A stretch of 64,000 nt of DNA from Clostridium culturomicium (GCF_000821305.1 NZ_CCXK01000016.1:423033-487032), one strand, 5' to 3'. Positions 34,539-43,969 are shown, counted from the stretch's first letter. Numbers and translations are program-made. Notes: generated from the letters alone by a model not told the origin.

Positions 34539-34567
34539 AAAGGAAATCCTTATATAGGATTTCCTTT
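34539..34567. terminator. Bidirectional terminator
   Basis: AAAGGAAATCCT/AGGATTTCCTTT arms with a TATAT loop between convergent genes. The stop codon of the PAP2 gene lies within it. Confidence 0.85.
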
Positions 34568-35299
34568 ACTATTAACACATTCTTTTATTACTTTACGCTT
34601 CATAAACTTAATCAAAACTTTATTCCAATCAAAAACATAAGAAATATAATAAAGAGGAATTGATAATGCTATAGCTGCAAACATATCTAAAATTGAATGC
34701 TGCTTGATAAATACTGTTGATAGGCATATAGAAACTGCCATAATAGCAGATGCTGTACGAACAAATTTACTTCCGCTAAATTTCTTTGATTTCATGATTC
34801 CAATATGAATACCAATAGAATTCAAACAGTGAATACTCGGTAATACATTAGTAGGAGTATCAATAGAGTAGATATATTTAACAATATCAACCATAAAATT
34901 ATCTCTTGCAAATTCCGTTGGCTTCATATCTATCCCATTTGGAAATACAGTATAAATTATTAAGCAAATGGTCATTCCAACAAGTAAAAACATTCCTATT
35001 CTCACAAAATCTCTTCTAGAAGTAAACATAAAATATATCATAACCACTGCCACATATCCAAACCACATTAAATATGGGATAACAAACACTTCCCAGAATG
35101 GTATCAACGAATCTAATGGAGAATAAATAATATTTACATTTACATTTATTTTCTCTAAGGCCGCAAACCAAATAGAGTATATTGGAAAATATATCATTAT
35201 AGCTAACGGACTAAACTTATATATCTTTTCTTTAACACTTTCACACATTTCAAGCTTTATTTCTTCAGATACCACGTTACCTTTTATAACTTCTTTCAT
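34550..35299 (-). CDS. PAP2-superfamily membrane protein, inositolphosphotransferase-like
   Basis: About 249 residues and six hydrophobic helices. The PAP2 core is seen as VLPSIHCLNSIGIHIG near residue 155 and IKQHSILDM near residue 205 (His and Asp of the last motif). The usual Lys-Arg-Pro motif I is not evident and PSGH is PSIH, the form found in AUR1/IPT-like members that transfer head groups. The ATG at 35299 is favoured over one three codons earlier, which overlaps the AGAGGA site. It lies before a glycosyltransferase and glf but separated by a repeat, so an envelope role is only suggested. Confidence 0.75.
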   Translation of the reverse strand: MKEVIKGNVVSEEIKLEMCESVKEKIYKFSPLAIMIYFPIYSIWFAALEKINVNVNIIYSPLDSLIPFWEVFVIPYLMWFGYVAVVMIYFMFTSRRDFVRIGMFLLVGMTICLIIYTVFPNGIDMKPTEFARDNFMVDIVKYIYSIDTPTNVLPSIHCLNSIGIHIGIMKSKKFSGSKFVRTASAIMAVSICLSTVFIKQHSILDMFAAIALSIPLYYISYVFDWNKVLIKFMKRKVIKECVNSKGNPI

Positions 35300-35327
35300 A
35301 TTCATCATCCTCTTTATAAGACTACTT

Positions 35328-35404
35328 TTAAATGAATAACCAAATCAAAGATTTGGTTAATGCGAATTTGCTCCTTCGACTATTTTTGAGAGGAGTTTCT
35401 TTAA
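35328..35404 (+). repeat. Dispersed intergenic repeat A, copy 3
   Basis: Short form: AATGAATAACCAAATCAAAGATTTGG at the left, then GCGAATTTGCTCCTTCGAC and GAGAGGAGTTTCTTTAAA at the right. It lies between the PAP2 gene and the glycosyltransferase gene. Confidence 0.7.
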
Positions 35405-35449
35405 ATTCTATTAAAAACAAATGTAGTGGATGTTAATAACCTTTTAACT

Positions 35450-36478
35450 TTAGTTAAATTTATATATCCTGCTAGCTATTCTATATAGGCCTATACCTAA
35501 CTTTCTTCCCAATTTTCCTGGCAGATTCATAAACAATGCAATTGATGCATACTTAAAGTGTCTATATAAAGCTTCATCCTTTTGTTTAATATGTTTCCAT
35601 AATTCTTTTTTCTTTTGCAGCGCTTCTTCGCTTCCATCAACAAGTAAAAGCATCTGGCATACAACCACCATCATTGCTAAGTAGTTTCTCATATAAACAC
35701 CTAGTCTTTTATTTGTTTTTATCAGTTCTGAAATATCATAAGCATCTAACATAGCATTGGTTACTCTTAGCTGTTGATCTACCCTTTTAACCATAACTGC
35801 TTCATTTACCGATTGATCATCTCTTCCTATAAAATATCTATATAAATCTAAATCCATATAATAAATACTTTTTACAAAAGGTAGAGGTACATATGCGAAT
35901 AAATTATCCACATAAAAAGTATGCTTTGGAAGTTCCAACCCACTTTTTCTCACCACTTCTGTGCGATATAAAAGGGAATGCATTAAAAGATATCTATCTA
36001 TACTAAATCTCTTTGTCTCCGCCCAATGAATAATTTTATTTTCTGGAAGTATACCTCTGTAATCCATAACAACCTGTGAATTATCTCTTGAATGCTCATA
36101 AACATAATTACAGATAAATAAGTCAATTTCTTCTTTACCCTTCATCAATTCCTTAATTCTTCCAATAAGTGCTTTTCCACATTTAACATCAATCCAATCG
36201 TCAGAATCTACAACTTTAAAGTATTTTCCTGTTGCATTCCTTATTCCCTGGTTAACCCCTTCACCATGTCCACCATTTTCTTGATGTATCACTCTAACAA
36301 CCTTTGGATATTTCTCCCCATAACTATCAGCTATTTTAGCTGTATCATCCTTTGATCCATCATTAACTATGATTATTTCTATATCTTCTTCATTACCACA
36401 TGCTAATAGTGTTGAAATACAATGATCCATATATGCTGCTGAATTATAGCATGGAACAACAAATGTTAATATTTTCAT
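35450..36478 (-). CDS. Family 2 glycosyltransferase
   Basis: GT-A fold glycosyltransferase of about 342 residues: MKILTFVVPCYNSAAYMD at the start, VNDGSKDDTAKIA near residue 40 and the metal-binding VVDSDDWID (DxD-type) near residue 92. The C-terminal 120 residues are basic and helical without clear membrane spans, so it acts at the cytoplasmic face. AGGAG precedes the ATG at 36478. It follows glf by about 30 bases, so the pair likely builds or decorates a galactofuranose-containing surface glycan. Confidence 0.88.
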   Translation of the reverse strand: MKILTFVVPCYNSAAYMDHCISTLLACGNEEDIEIIIVNDGSKDDTAKIADSYGEKYPKVVRVIHQENGGHGEGVNQGIRNATGKYFKVVDSDDWIDVKCGKALIGRIKELMKGKEEIDLFICNYVYEHSRDNSQVVMDYRGILPENKIIHWAETKRFSIDRYLLMHSLLYRTEVVRKSGLELPKHTFYVDNLFAYVPLPFVKSIYYMDLDLYRYFIGRDDQSVNEAVMVKRVDQQLRVTNAMLDAYDISELIKTNKRLGVYMRNYLAMMVVVCQMLLLVDGSEEALQKKKELWKHIKQKDEALYRHFKYASIALFMNLPGKLGRKLGIGLYRIASRIYKFN

Positions 36479-36506
36479 AGCCACAACTCCTATTTCTTTA
36501 TATTTA

Positions 36507-37667
36507 CTAATTATTTAATATTTTATCTGCAAGCTCTAAAGCATGAGCCACAATCTGATCCATATTGTAATACTTGTACTCAGCTAATCGTCCTAAAAGA
36601 TATACATTTTTTACTTTCTTTAGATCCTTACAATACTCATCATACTTATTTCTATTTTCTTCATTTAATATGGCGTAATAAGGAGTTTCCCCCTCTGCTC
36701 CTGTATACTGTCTTGAATACTCTTTAACGATAGTGGTTGTCCCACTAATCTTCTGCCCAGAAAGATATTTAAATTCTGTAATACGAGTATACGGTTCATC
36801 TACAGTATAATTCACTGTTCCCCTTGGCTGATAGTAATCTATATTATGAGTCTCAAACTTAAAATCAAGAGTTCTATATGGAAGTCTTCCATATTTACAC
36901 TTCATAAGTTCATCTATAGCTCCTGTATATATTACTCCACCATTAAAAACTTTATTGTCAACATAAACCTGATTTTCTGTAAACTTTAAGATGTCACCCG
37001 CATCAAGCTTTAACTTTACAGTTATATTCGGATGATTTAAGAGATTTTCAAATACTTTAGTGTATCCATCCCTTGGAACCCCTTGAAACTTGTCCTGAAA
37101 ATATCTATTATCATAAGATATATGAACTGGCACCCTTGCAATAACAGATTTATCTATTTCATTAGGACTTTGCCCCCATTGCTTCATAGTATAATAAAGA
37201 AATACATTTTCATATATATACTTTCCTAGTTCAATTAATTCCTCATCCTGCTGATTTTGCAATTCTAAAATTGATACTTTTTTATCTAGCCCATAAACCT
37301 TTAGCAATTTTTCTTTTAATCTTTCCGCCTTATCTTCCTCATAAGTTAGCTTTAAAGAATTTAGATTAAATGGAATAGGAATGTAATTTCCTCCGATACT
37401 TCCTACAACCTCATGGCTGTAATCATACCACTTCGTAAAATTACTTAAATACTTATATACATTTTCATTATTTGTATGGAATATATGCGGACCATATTTA
37501 TGAATAAGCACTCCAGCTTCATCCACAAAATCATAAGCATTTCCACCCAAGTGACTTCTTTTATCTATAATTAAAACTTTTTTGTCACCTTCTTCAGCTA
37601 GTTTTCGAGCCATTACACTGCCAGCAAAACCACAGCCTACAACAATATAATCAAAATTAGTCTCCAT
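36507..37667 (-). CDS. glf: UDP-galactopyranose mutase
   Basis: Flavoenzyme that converts UDP-galactopyranose to UDP-galactofuranose. The FAD-binding start is DYIVVGCGFAGSVMARKLAE, followed by IDKRSHLGGNAYD; the active-site region has KYGPHIFHTNNENV and, later, TRITEFKYLSGQ. The C-terminal GRLAEYKYYNMDQIVAHALE closes the FAD site. 386 residues, usual length. An AGGGAG site precedes the ATG. It is the first gene of the pair glf-glycosyltransferase and indicates a galactofuranose-containing polymer. Confidence 0.95.
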   Translation of the reverse strand: METNFDYIVVGCGFAGSVMARKLAEEGDKKVLIIDKRSHLGGNAYDFVDEAGVLIHKYGPHIFHTNNENVYKYLSNFTKWYDYSHEVVGSIGGNYIPIPFNLNSLKLTYEEDKAERLKEKLLKVYGLDKKVSILELQNQQDEELIELGKYIYENVFLYYTMKQWGQSPNEIDKSVIARVPVHISYDNRYFQDKFQGVPRDGYTKVFENLLNHPNITVKLKLDAGDILKFTENQVYVDNKVFNGGVIYTGAIDELMKCKYGRLPYRTLDFKFETHNIDYYQPRGTVNYTVDEPYTRITEFKYLSGQKISGTTTIVKEYSRQYTGAEGETPYYAILNEENRNKYDEYCKDLKKVKNVYLLGRLAEYKYYNMDQIVAHALELADKILNN

Positions 37668-37798
37668 ACAATCTCCCTACTTTTATATATATTTATTATC
37701 TCGGTCTCCACAGATTATACCATAGGAACTTCCTTTTTTCCATTAAGAGTTAACATGTAAGAAATTTTTAAGATATTCGAAAGAAAAAATATACTTTT

Positions 37799-37875
37799 AT
37801 AAGGAAACTCCTTCTCTCTTTTTTCGAAGGAGTAAGTTCACATATACCAAATCATATATTTTGATGTTCACTTAA
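37799..37875 (-). repeat. Dispersed intergenic repeat A, copy 4 (reverse)
   Basis: On the minus strand it runs TTAAGTGAACATCAAAAT, then GATTTGG, GTGAACTTACTCCTTCG and GAGAAGGAGTTTCCTTAT. It lies between the AI-2E exporter terminator and glf. Nothing else is seen in the 37668-37918 gap besides the terminator. Confidence 0.75.
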
Positions 37876-37877
37876 AA

Positions 37878-37913
37878 ATCAGGCAGAAATATTTCAACGA
37901 ATTTCTGCCTGAT
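37878..37913 (-). terminator. Terminator after the AI-2E family gene
   Basis: Thirteen-bp arms ATCAGGCAGAAAT/ATTTCTGCCTGAT around a 10-base loop, 5 bases after the stop codon. Confidence 0.8.
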
Positions 37914-37918
37914 ATAAT

Positions 37919-39001
37919 TTAAATTTCTTGTCTGTAATTATACTTTTCAACACTCTTATCCATATATATCTTTATTACTCCCATAACTGGAACAGATAAG
38001 ATCATTCCCATTATTCCAAAGAATCCACCACCAATAGTAACTGCAAGTAAGGTTAATATTGGACTTAAACCAAGCTTGCCTCCAACAAATTTAGGCTCAA
38101 TTATATTACCTTCAATCTGCTGTAAAACAAGAAGAAATATCAAGCTTATTATTGCAACTTTAAAGCTATAGAATACATTTATTAACACAGTTGGCACCAT
38201 ACCAATTATCGGTCCAAAATATGGAATCATGTTAGTAAGTCCACAGATAATCCCAAGTAGCAACGCATATTTAGAACCAATCAGTGCTAAGCCCACAAAG
38301 CTGACAACTCCAACGAAGAAAGAATCTATTGACTTAGCCACAATGTATGTACCAATATTAGAATTGAAAGTTTTAACAACATCTATTACCAAGCTAGCCT
38401 TTTCTTTTTTCAATATAATATACGTAAGCTTTTTAAAGTATTGTAAAATCACTTCTTTATCAATAATTATATAAACAGAAATTATTAGTCCTAAAACTAC
38501 ATTTACAACTATAGTAGTTACAGAAAATGTTGCCGCTAAAAAGTTATCTAAAATTATTTTAACAAGCTCACTTATTTTAGGAATCATAGTTAACAATGTA
38601 TCTTGAATCTGTGACATATACGGTCCAATAACAGAATCAAAATTGCTAGTTATCCAAGCCTCAACTTCTGCTGTATACTGTGGAATCTGATTTATAATAT
38701 CAATAATACTATTTGTTATAGATGGCAGAATCATTATAACAAAACCAACTGTCATAACTAAGGCTACCCCATAAATAATAAGTATCGTCATCCATCTTTT
38801 CATTTTAAGTTTTTTTTCCATCCAATCAACCAAAGGTGCAAGTATATATGCTATAATCGCTCCAATAATAAATGGAGTAAGTAATGACATTATTTTAGAA
38901 ATAATTCCCCAAAAATAACTGTAATTGTCTACAAAACATATTAAAATATAGGATATAACTAAAGTTATAATTAAACCTATGTAGCTCTTTATACTTTTCA
39001 A
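37919..39001 (-). CDS. AI-2E family transporter
   Basis: A 360-residue membrane protein with about seven to eight helices in the AI-2E/UPF0118 pattern: an N-terminal helix pair, a long amphipathic extracytoplasmic stretch (about residues 90-150), and the conserved LGLINMIPYFGPIIG-like region (here CGLTNMIPYFGPIIGMVPTVL) near residue 255, then VGGKLGLSPILTLLAVTIGGGFFGIMGMILSVPV. Members are proposed to export autoinducer-2 or to act as Na+/H+ antiporters. The start is TTG at 39001 preceded by AAGGGTG. Single gene with its own terminator. The function of this member is open. Confidence 0.88.
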   Translation of the reverse strand: MKSIKSYIGLIITLVISYILICFVDNYSYFWGIISKIMSLLTPFIIGAIIAYILAPLVDWMEKKLKMKRWMTILIIYGVALVMTVGFVIMILPSITNSIIDIINQIPQYTAEVEAWITSNFDSVIGPYMSQIQDTLLTMIPKISELVKIILDNFLAATFSVTTIVVNVVLGLIISVYIIIDKEVILQYFKKLTYIILKKEKASLVIDVVKTFNSNIGTYIVAKSIDSFFVGVVSFVGLALIGSKYALLLGIICGLTNMIPYFGPIIGMVPTVLINVFYSFKVAIISLIFLLVLQQIEGNIIEPKFVGGKLGLSPILTLLAVTIGGGFFGIMGMILSVPVMGVIKIYMDKSVEKYNYRQEI

Positions 39002-39181
39002 AATTTCACACCCTTATCTATCTTACTGAAACCTATGATATCACAGTAATATGTACTGTTCAATAATTACAAACTTCAATTTTTCAAAAAACTTTTAAAT
39101 ATTTGTAACACTATCAGCTTTCATGGTACTAATACCACGAATAATTGATTATTTATAAACTTTTACGAAGGGAGGAGTGAA

Positions 39182-39679
39182 ATGACTTTTTTAACTTCCT
39201 TATACGGAGAAATTCAGCCTAAGCTATATAGCTTCTTTTATATGAAAACAGGAAGTAAAGAGCTTGCAGAAGATCTAACCCAAGAAGTATTTTATCAAGC
39301 CTTAAAAACTTATGGTTCCTTTAAAAACAACTGCTCCTTAAAAACTTGGATTTTTTCTATTGCTAATAATCTATTGAAAAAGCACTATAGAAACAAAAAA
39401 TACTTCAAAGCCCTAGAGAATAAACTTATTATAGAGAGTCCCATAGCTGAAAGTCTAGAGGATGCAATAATAGAAAAAAATAACCGATTTCAGCTAATGG
39501 CTGCAATAAACAAATTAGATGAATTAACTAGAGAAATTGTTCTCCTCAGAATTTACGGTGAACTCTCCTTTAAAGAAATTGGAGATACCTTAAGTAAAAC
39601 TGAAAATTATGCACGGGTAACCTTTCACCGTGGAAAATTAAAAATTCAAAAGGAAATGGAGGTACATAATGAATACTAA
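39182..39679 (+). CDS. ECF-subfamily RNA polymerase sigma factor
   Basis: A 165-residue sigma factor with region 2 (YMKTGSKELAEDLTQEVFYQALKTYGSF, about residues 21-48) and region 4 (VLLRIYGELSFKEIGDTLSKTENYARVTFHRGKLKIQ, near 120-158), the two-domain ECF build. GGGAGG precedes the ATG. Its stop overlaps the start of the anti-sigma gene by 11 bases, tying their synthesis. A possible autoregulatory promoter (TGTAAC near 39104) lies upstream, but the match is weak. It likely drives an envelope-stress regulon including this operon. Confidence 0.92.
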   Translation: MTFLTSLYGEIQPKLYSFFYMKTGSKELAEDLTQEVFYQALKTYGSFKNNCSLKTWIFSIANNLLKKHYRNKKYFKALENKLIIESPIAESLEDAIIEKNNRFQLMAAINKLDELTREIVLLRIYGELSFKEIGDTLSKTENYARVTFHRGKLKIQKEMEVHNEY

Positions 39680-40235
39680 TTGTTTTATAATAAGGGACTT
39701 AATGCCTTTATATAACGAAAATCTGCTAAGCAATGAAACCACAGAATGGGTAAATGAACATCTTGAAAACTGCAAGGAATGCAAAGCCCTTGTTGAAGCT
39801 TCTTCTACAGAACTGAGTCCAGAACCTATAGAAAACATTATGAATCAGGAAGCTATGTTTAAGAAAATAAATAGGAAATTATCTATGTATCAAATAATTT
39901 TTGTGGGACTTTCATTTTTCATAGCAATAAATACATCTCTTTTAAATGAAAGCTTTGGATTCATCCTTTGGTATCCTGTACTTGGTGCAGTTACATACTT
40001 ATTTTATAAGGATATGAGACTAGTATTCCTGCTTTCCTTTGTTCCAATCTTCTTATGGGCTTTTAGTTCAAACCTTTTAGACTTCATTAACAGTTCATAC
40101 TTAGATATGTCCTTATTGGAAGTTTTAAGTCATAGCTTAATTAGTTCAACAACTATATCACTATTCCATGTAATATTTGCTTTCATCGGAAGCATTATTG
40201 GCCTTCTAATGATAAAAATAAAAAATATTAATTAG
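39669..40235 (+). CDS. Membrane anti-sigma factor with zinc-finger
   Basis: The N-terminus has the anti-sigma zinc-binding pattern His-x3-Cys-x2-Cys (WVNEHLENCKECKALVEAS, near residues 28-45) with an upstream cysteine (Cys5). About four hydrophobic helices fill residues 70-185. It overlaps the sigma gene, the usual genetic partner. It is expected to hold the sigma factor at the membrane and release it on an envelope signal. No site-1 cleavage motif can be judged by eye. Confidence 0.85.
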   Translation: MNTNCFIIRDLMPLYNENLLSNETTEWVNEHLENCKECKALVEASSTELSPEPIENIMNQEAMFKKINRKLSMYQIIFVGLSFFIAINTSLLNESFGFILWYPVLGAVTYLFYKDMRLVFLLSFVPIFLWAFSSNLLDFINSSYLDMSLLEVLSHSLISSTTISLFHVIFAFIGSIIGLLMIKIKNIN

Positions 40236-40261
40236 GTACCTATTGAAAAGGAGTTTAATTT

Positions 40262-41035
40262 ATGAAAAAGAAAAAAATCATATATATATTACTATTGATT
40301 GTATTAGCTAGTTTTATTTTAACAGTTTATAATGCCTTTAATGGAAATCCCATAAGTAATGCCATAGGGAAAAAATTAGTCATTAATTATCTTAAAGATA
40401 CCTATCCTGATGAAGAGTTCAGAGTAGAAAAAGGGTTCTACAACTTCAAATTCAGTGAATATTCCTACGACGTAATTAAAATTGGAGAATACCCTTATGC
40501 TACACTCTCATCTGATCCATCCCAAATCGAATTAGAAAAGTTTGCTCAAGGACTAAATTATTATGTAACTGTTAAAGGAACTTTCAACCCAAGAGTTAGA
40601 TATGATGCCATCAGATATGCAAGGCTTGATGAAAAGCTGTCTCAAAAACTAAGTGAAGAAGCAAGTTCAGAAATTTTCTCTGCCCTTCAAAAAGAACTTC
40701 ATAATCTTAAGGCTATTGAAGCCAATGTAGAGATTTTAAAATTTACTATAGATGAGAATACTTCATGGTCAAAAGATTTAATTCTTGATGAACCTATTTC
40801 TCTTCACATGATCACTGATGCAACAAATCAGAGCCCTGAAGAAGCTCTAGCAGACGGTATTATACTCCAACAACTTCTTGAAGAACATGGCTATACTTAT
40901 TCCACCGCAACCATTAATGGAAACGCCTTTGATAAAGAGCTTGGTGAAAAGGATGAGTATGGATATGTTAAATACTCCTTCAGTTTTACGCCTAATACTT
41001 CACTTTCAGTAAAAGACATAGATACATTTAAATAA
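40262..41035 (+). CDS. YfjL-like membrane-anchored protein
   Basis: 257 residues with one N-terminal helix (about residues 5-22), then YNAFNGNPISNAIGKKLVINYLKDTYPDEEF, which resembles YfjL-like proteins of Firmicutes. The remainder is an extracytoplasmic domain without recognised catalytic motifs. AAAAGGAG precedes the ATG. It is the third gene of the sigma/anti-sigma operon, 26 bases after the anti-sigma stop, so it is probably part of the regulon output or the signal-sensing module. Confidence 0.65.
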   Translation: MKKKKIIYILLLIVLASFILTVYNAFNGNPISNAIGKKLVINYLKDTYPDEEFRVEKGFYNFKFSEYSYDVIKIGEYPYATLSSDPSQIELEKFAQGLNYYVTVKGTFNPRVRYDAIRYARLDEKLSQKLSEEASSEIFSALQKELHNLKAIEANVEILKFTIDENTSWSKDLILDEPISLHMITDATNQSPEEALADGIILQQLLEEHGYTYSTATINGNAFDKELGEKDEYGYVKYSFSFTPNTSLSVKDIDTFK

Positions 41036-41107
41036 CAATTCTGGGCAACCTATAAACATAAATATTACAGCAGCTTCAAAGAATGAAGCTCTTATGGAGG
41101 TATGTTT

Positions 41108-41626
41108 ATGAAAAGGGTTGTCCTTATTTTATCAGCAATGATTTTGTGTTTTTTTACCACCTCATTAGCTGTTGATAACCTATATAACAGCAATTTAAAA
41201 TGCAGCTTCACTTTACCATCATCAGCTTATAATGATTTATCCCTGCTTTCCAAAGAATACCTGCCAGATGAAGCTATAAAAAATGGTGATGTAGTCTTGG
41301 ACCAAATTTTCAAATACAATGTTGAAATACTAGATAACTTTATTGAAAGCTATGAAAAAAAGACTCTTAAGGCAAATGAAATGGTCAGAATTACAAGATA
41401 TACAATTGAAGGTTCACCTATAATATCAGATTTAATTTTTGTAAATAACAAACTCATCCTTAAGGAGGATAAAAGCCGTAACTTTTATTCAGGGCCTAAA
41501 GATTTAATAATAAAAGAATATGAAATTAAACGAATCTACACAAAGGTAGTTAATAATACTATCTTTTACATGGTAGAAACTACCTCCGGTGAAAAATTTT
41601 CAATAGCAGCCTTTCATATAAATTAA
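41108..41626 (+). CDS. Unrecognised exported protein of the sigma operon
   Basis: 172 residues with a signal-peptide-like N-terminus (KRVVLILSAMILCFFTTSLAVD) and a charged, mixed mature part. No lipobox is clear. The start at 41108 has GGAGG 7 bases upstream; an ATG two codons earlier touches it. It is the last gene before the long terminator, and the spacing of about 70 bases to the preceding gene suggests the same transcript. No family recognised. Confidence 0.6.
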   Translation: MKRVVLILSAMILCFFTTSLAVDNLYNSNLKCSFTLPSSAYNDLSLLSKEYLPDEAIKNGDVVLDQIFKYNVEILDNFIESYEKKTLKANEMVRITRYTIEGSPIISDLIFVNNKLILKEDKSRNFYSGPKDLIIKEYEIKRIYTKVVNNTIFYMVETTSGEKFSIAAFHIN

Positions 41627-41641
41627 ATTTTACCGCAATAA

Positions 41642-41710
41642 AAACCTCGTTACTTAACTAAACAGCTTGCTAACCTTAGCTAGTAAGCTATTTAATTAAG
41701 AACGAGGTTT
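41642..41710. terminator. Long hairpin terminator between convergent units
   Basis: Interrupted long stem: AAACCTCGTT pairs with AACGAGGTTT, and the inner CTTAA, TAAA, AGCTT words pair with their mirrors. It lies between the sigma operon and the antiporter gene, with T or A tracts on both sides. Confidence 0.8.
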
Positions 41711-41723
41711 ATTTTTATAGTCT

Positions 41724-43178
41724 TTAGAATGGATTAATAGTGCCGTTGAATATTAAAACAAGAGATACTATAGCAAGCACTACAAGTGCTGCTAAGATAA
41801 CCTTGTCCTTAGTAGATTCAAAGCATTTTTCCCCCTTCTCCTTCTTAGCTTTTACATAAACAATAGTTCCAGGAGCATATAATATTGCTGTAATTAAAAG
41901 GCCTGTTAAACCACTAGCATAAATTAACCAACAACCATAGACTGTTCCTAAAACACCTATAAATCTCGCTAAGTTAATTTCCTTAAAGCTTTGTCCATCA
42001 AATCCATCTTTTCTAATCGAAATTAACAAGTAATATAATGCACTTAGAAGATATGGAATCATGATCATACTAGCAGAAATTGTATAAAAAATTTGATAAG
42101 TAGATTCATTTAAATAAGTTATTATAAGAAATATTTGAATTATGCCGTTTGTTAAGAATAAAGAATTAACAGGTGCTCCATTCTTATTTTCCTTAGCAAA
42201 TATTTTTGAAAAAACTCCATTTTTAGCTGCAAGATAAGGACATTCTGATGCAATAATTGTATAGCCTAGAGTTGCCCCTGCCAAAGAAATTATTACACCA
42301 AGATTTACTATCGCTGCACCCCAAGGACCAACAACTGATTTCAAAATACCTGCCATCGGTGGATTTCCTAGTTCTGCAAGCTCTGCACGTGGCATAACTC
42401 CCATACTAAGTAAAGACACCATAATATATATAGCTAGTACACTTAAAAACGCTGTTATTGTTGCTTTACCAACATCCTTTGAACGCTTAGCTCTTCCAGA
42501 TATAACTACGGCACCCTCAATACCGATGAAAGCCCATACTGTAGTTCCTGAAGTAGCTTTAACTTGTTCTATAAAAGAAAGCCCCCCTGGCTCTCCCCAG
42601 AAGTTCTGCATAAATATACATGGATCAAAAGCTCGCACAAATATAACTGCCACTATAAAAACAAGTATAGGAATAACCTTACTTATTGTGACAACTAAAT
42701 TAATTCCTGCAGCTTCCTTTACTCCTCTTAAAACTAAATAATTCATAAACCAAATAACAAGCGATGCACAAACAATTGACCAAATATTATTTCCTGAACC
42801 AAATATCGGAATAAAATATGATATTGCTGCAAATAAAAGTGTTGCATAGGAAACGTTTGCTAGTAGTGCACTAATCCAGTAACCCCACGCTGAGTTGAAT
42901 CCAACATAATCTCCCCAACCTTCGTTGGCATAGCTGTAAATTCCACCTATTAAGTGAGGTTTGATTTTGTTTAAGCCGTAGAAACACATAGCTAAAGCCA
43001 GCATTCCTATACCACAAATTATCCATCCAACAATTACTGCACCTGTATTAGCTCCGTTAGCTGCCATATCACCTGCAAGACTAAATACTCCACCACCTAT
43101 AGTGGCACCTATAGCTACTGCTGTAAGCCTTGCAAAGCCTAAACCGTTTGATTTATTTAGGTCGCTGTTATTTAACAT
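41724..43178 (-). CDS. APC-family basic amino acid antiporter (arginine/ornithine type)
   Basis: 484 residues with about twelve to thirteen helices. GFARLTAVAIGATIGGGVFSLAGDMAANGANTG at the N-terminus is the APC substrate-binding helix region with its Gly-Gly-Gly-Val. WAFIGIEGAVVISGRAK near residue 220 is typical of ArcD/LysI/AdiC-type exchangers. TATGGAGG lies upstream of the ATG. It follows the DDAH-family hydrolase gene by 23 bases in one transcript, so its substrate is probably arginine, methylated arginine, citrulline or ornithine. The exchange pair is inferred. Confidence 0.85.
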   Translation of the reverse strand: MLNNSDLNKSNGLGFARLTAVAIGATIGGGVFSLAGDMAANGANTGAVIVGWIICGIGMLALAMCFYGLNKIKPHLIGGIYSYANEGWGDYVGFNSAWGYWISALLANVSYATLLFAAISYFIPIFGSGNNIWSIVCASLVIWFMNYLVLRGVKEAAGINLVVTISKVIPILVFIVAVIFVRAFDPCIFMQNFWGEPGGLSFIEQVKATSGTTVWAFIGIEGAVVISGRAKRSKDVGKATITAFLSVLAIYIMVSLLSMGVMPRAELAELGNPPMAGILKSVVGPWGAAIVNLGVIISLAGATLGYTIIASECPYLAAKNGVFSKIFAKENKNGAPVNSLFLTNGIIQIFLIITYLNESTYQIFYTISASMIMIPYLLSALYYLLISIRKDGFDGQSFKEINLARFIGVLGTVYGCWLIYASGLTGLLITAILYAPGTIVYVKAKKEKGEKCFESTKDKVILAALVVLAIVSLVLIFNGTINPF

Positions 43179-43201
43179 TCTAACTCCTCCATATTAAATT
43201 A

Positions 43202-43969
43202 TTAAAATCTAAGGGATAGACAACTTAATCCGCCATCAATTTTTCTATACTCTGAAGTATCAACTTCAATTACCTTATACCCAAATGACTCAATAGCCTT
43301 TTTAGTAGTGGGATAGCCCTTTGGCACCAAAACTATATCGTTAACCCAAATGCAGTTTGCAGAATAACTATCATCTTCATTTATGACAATTTTGTGAAAA
43401 TCCTTAAAAATAGGACTTAAAACAAATTCTCCAGCAACTAGAAGATTGTTATTTTCAATATAAGAAAGTCCAGTTTTTAAGTGTAGTACCTCCTTTAAAG
43501 GAACTACGGAACCACTTAATCCATATTTCTCTAATATACTAATCATTTGATTAGCTCCATCTACATTAGTTCTTTCAGAAAGACCAATGTAAAAATGATC
43601 ACCAACCATCATGATATCTCCAGCCTCTATAGTTCCAGGTTCTTTTATATACTCAATATTTTTGAAGAAACCCTTTAAAGCTGTCTGCATATCTTCTTGA
43701 AGAACTTCCTTCCGTCTGCTTAAGGCACCTGGTCTCGTAACAATAACACAATGCTTAGTACAAAGAGCTACATCCTCAACAAAACATGAATCTGGAAACT
43801 CCTCATTTGCTTCCAATACTGTAACCTCTACACCACACTCCTTAAGTGCTTCAATATAGCTATCATGCTGCCTCAAAGCTAACTCATAATCTGGCTTTCC
43901 TAAATCAGCAGTAGTTATTCCATCCACCATAGCTCTACATGGACGTCTTACAATTACATTTTTAAACAT
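43202..43969 (-). CDS. DDAH-family amidinohydrolase
   Basis: A guanidino-group hydrolase of 255 residues, in the dimethylarginine dimethylaminohydrolase family that cuts methylated arginine (or arginine) to citrulline. Catalytic residues fit: Asp in FPDSCFVEDVAL, His in HLKTGLSYI near residue 160, and the C-terminal nucleophile Cys in GGLSCLSLRF. TTADLGKPDYELALRQHDSYIEAL is a family hallmark. The start at 43969 has AAAGGAG upstream. Co-transcribed with the arginine-type antiporter, so the pair may import and cleave an arginine derivative. Full-length arginine deiminase is about 400 residues, so this is not ADI. Confidence 0.85.
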   Translation of the reverse strand: MFKNVIVRRPCRAMVDGITTADLGKPDYELALRQHDSYIEALKECGVEVTVLEANEEFPDSCFVEDVALCTKHCVIVTRPGALSRRKEVLQEDMQTALKGFFKNIEYIKEPGTIEAGDIMMVGDHFYIGLSERTNVDGANQMISILEKYGLSGSVVPLKEVLHLKTGLSYIENNNLLVAGEFVLSPIFKDFHKIVINEDDSYSANCIWVNDIVLVPKGYPTTKKAIESFGYKVIEVDTSEYRKIDGGLSCLSLRF

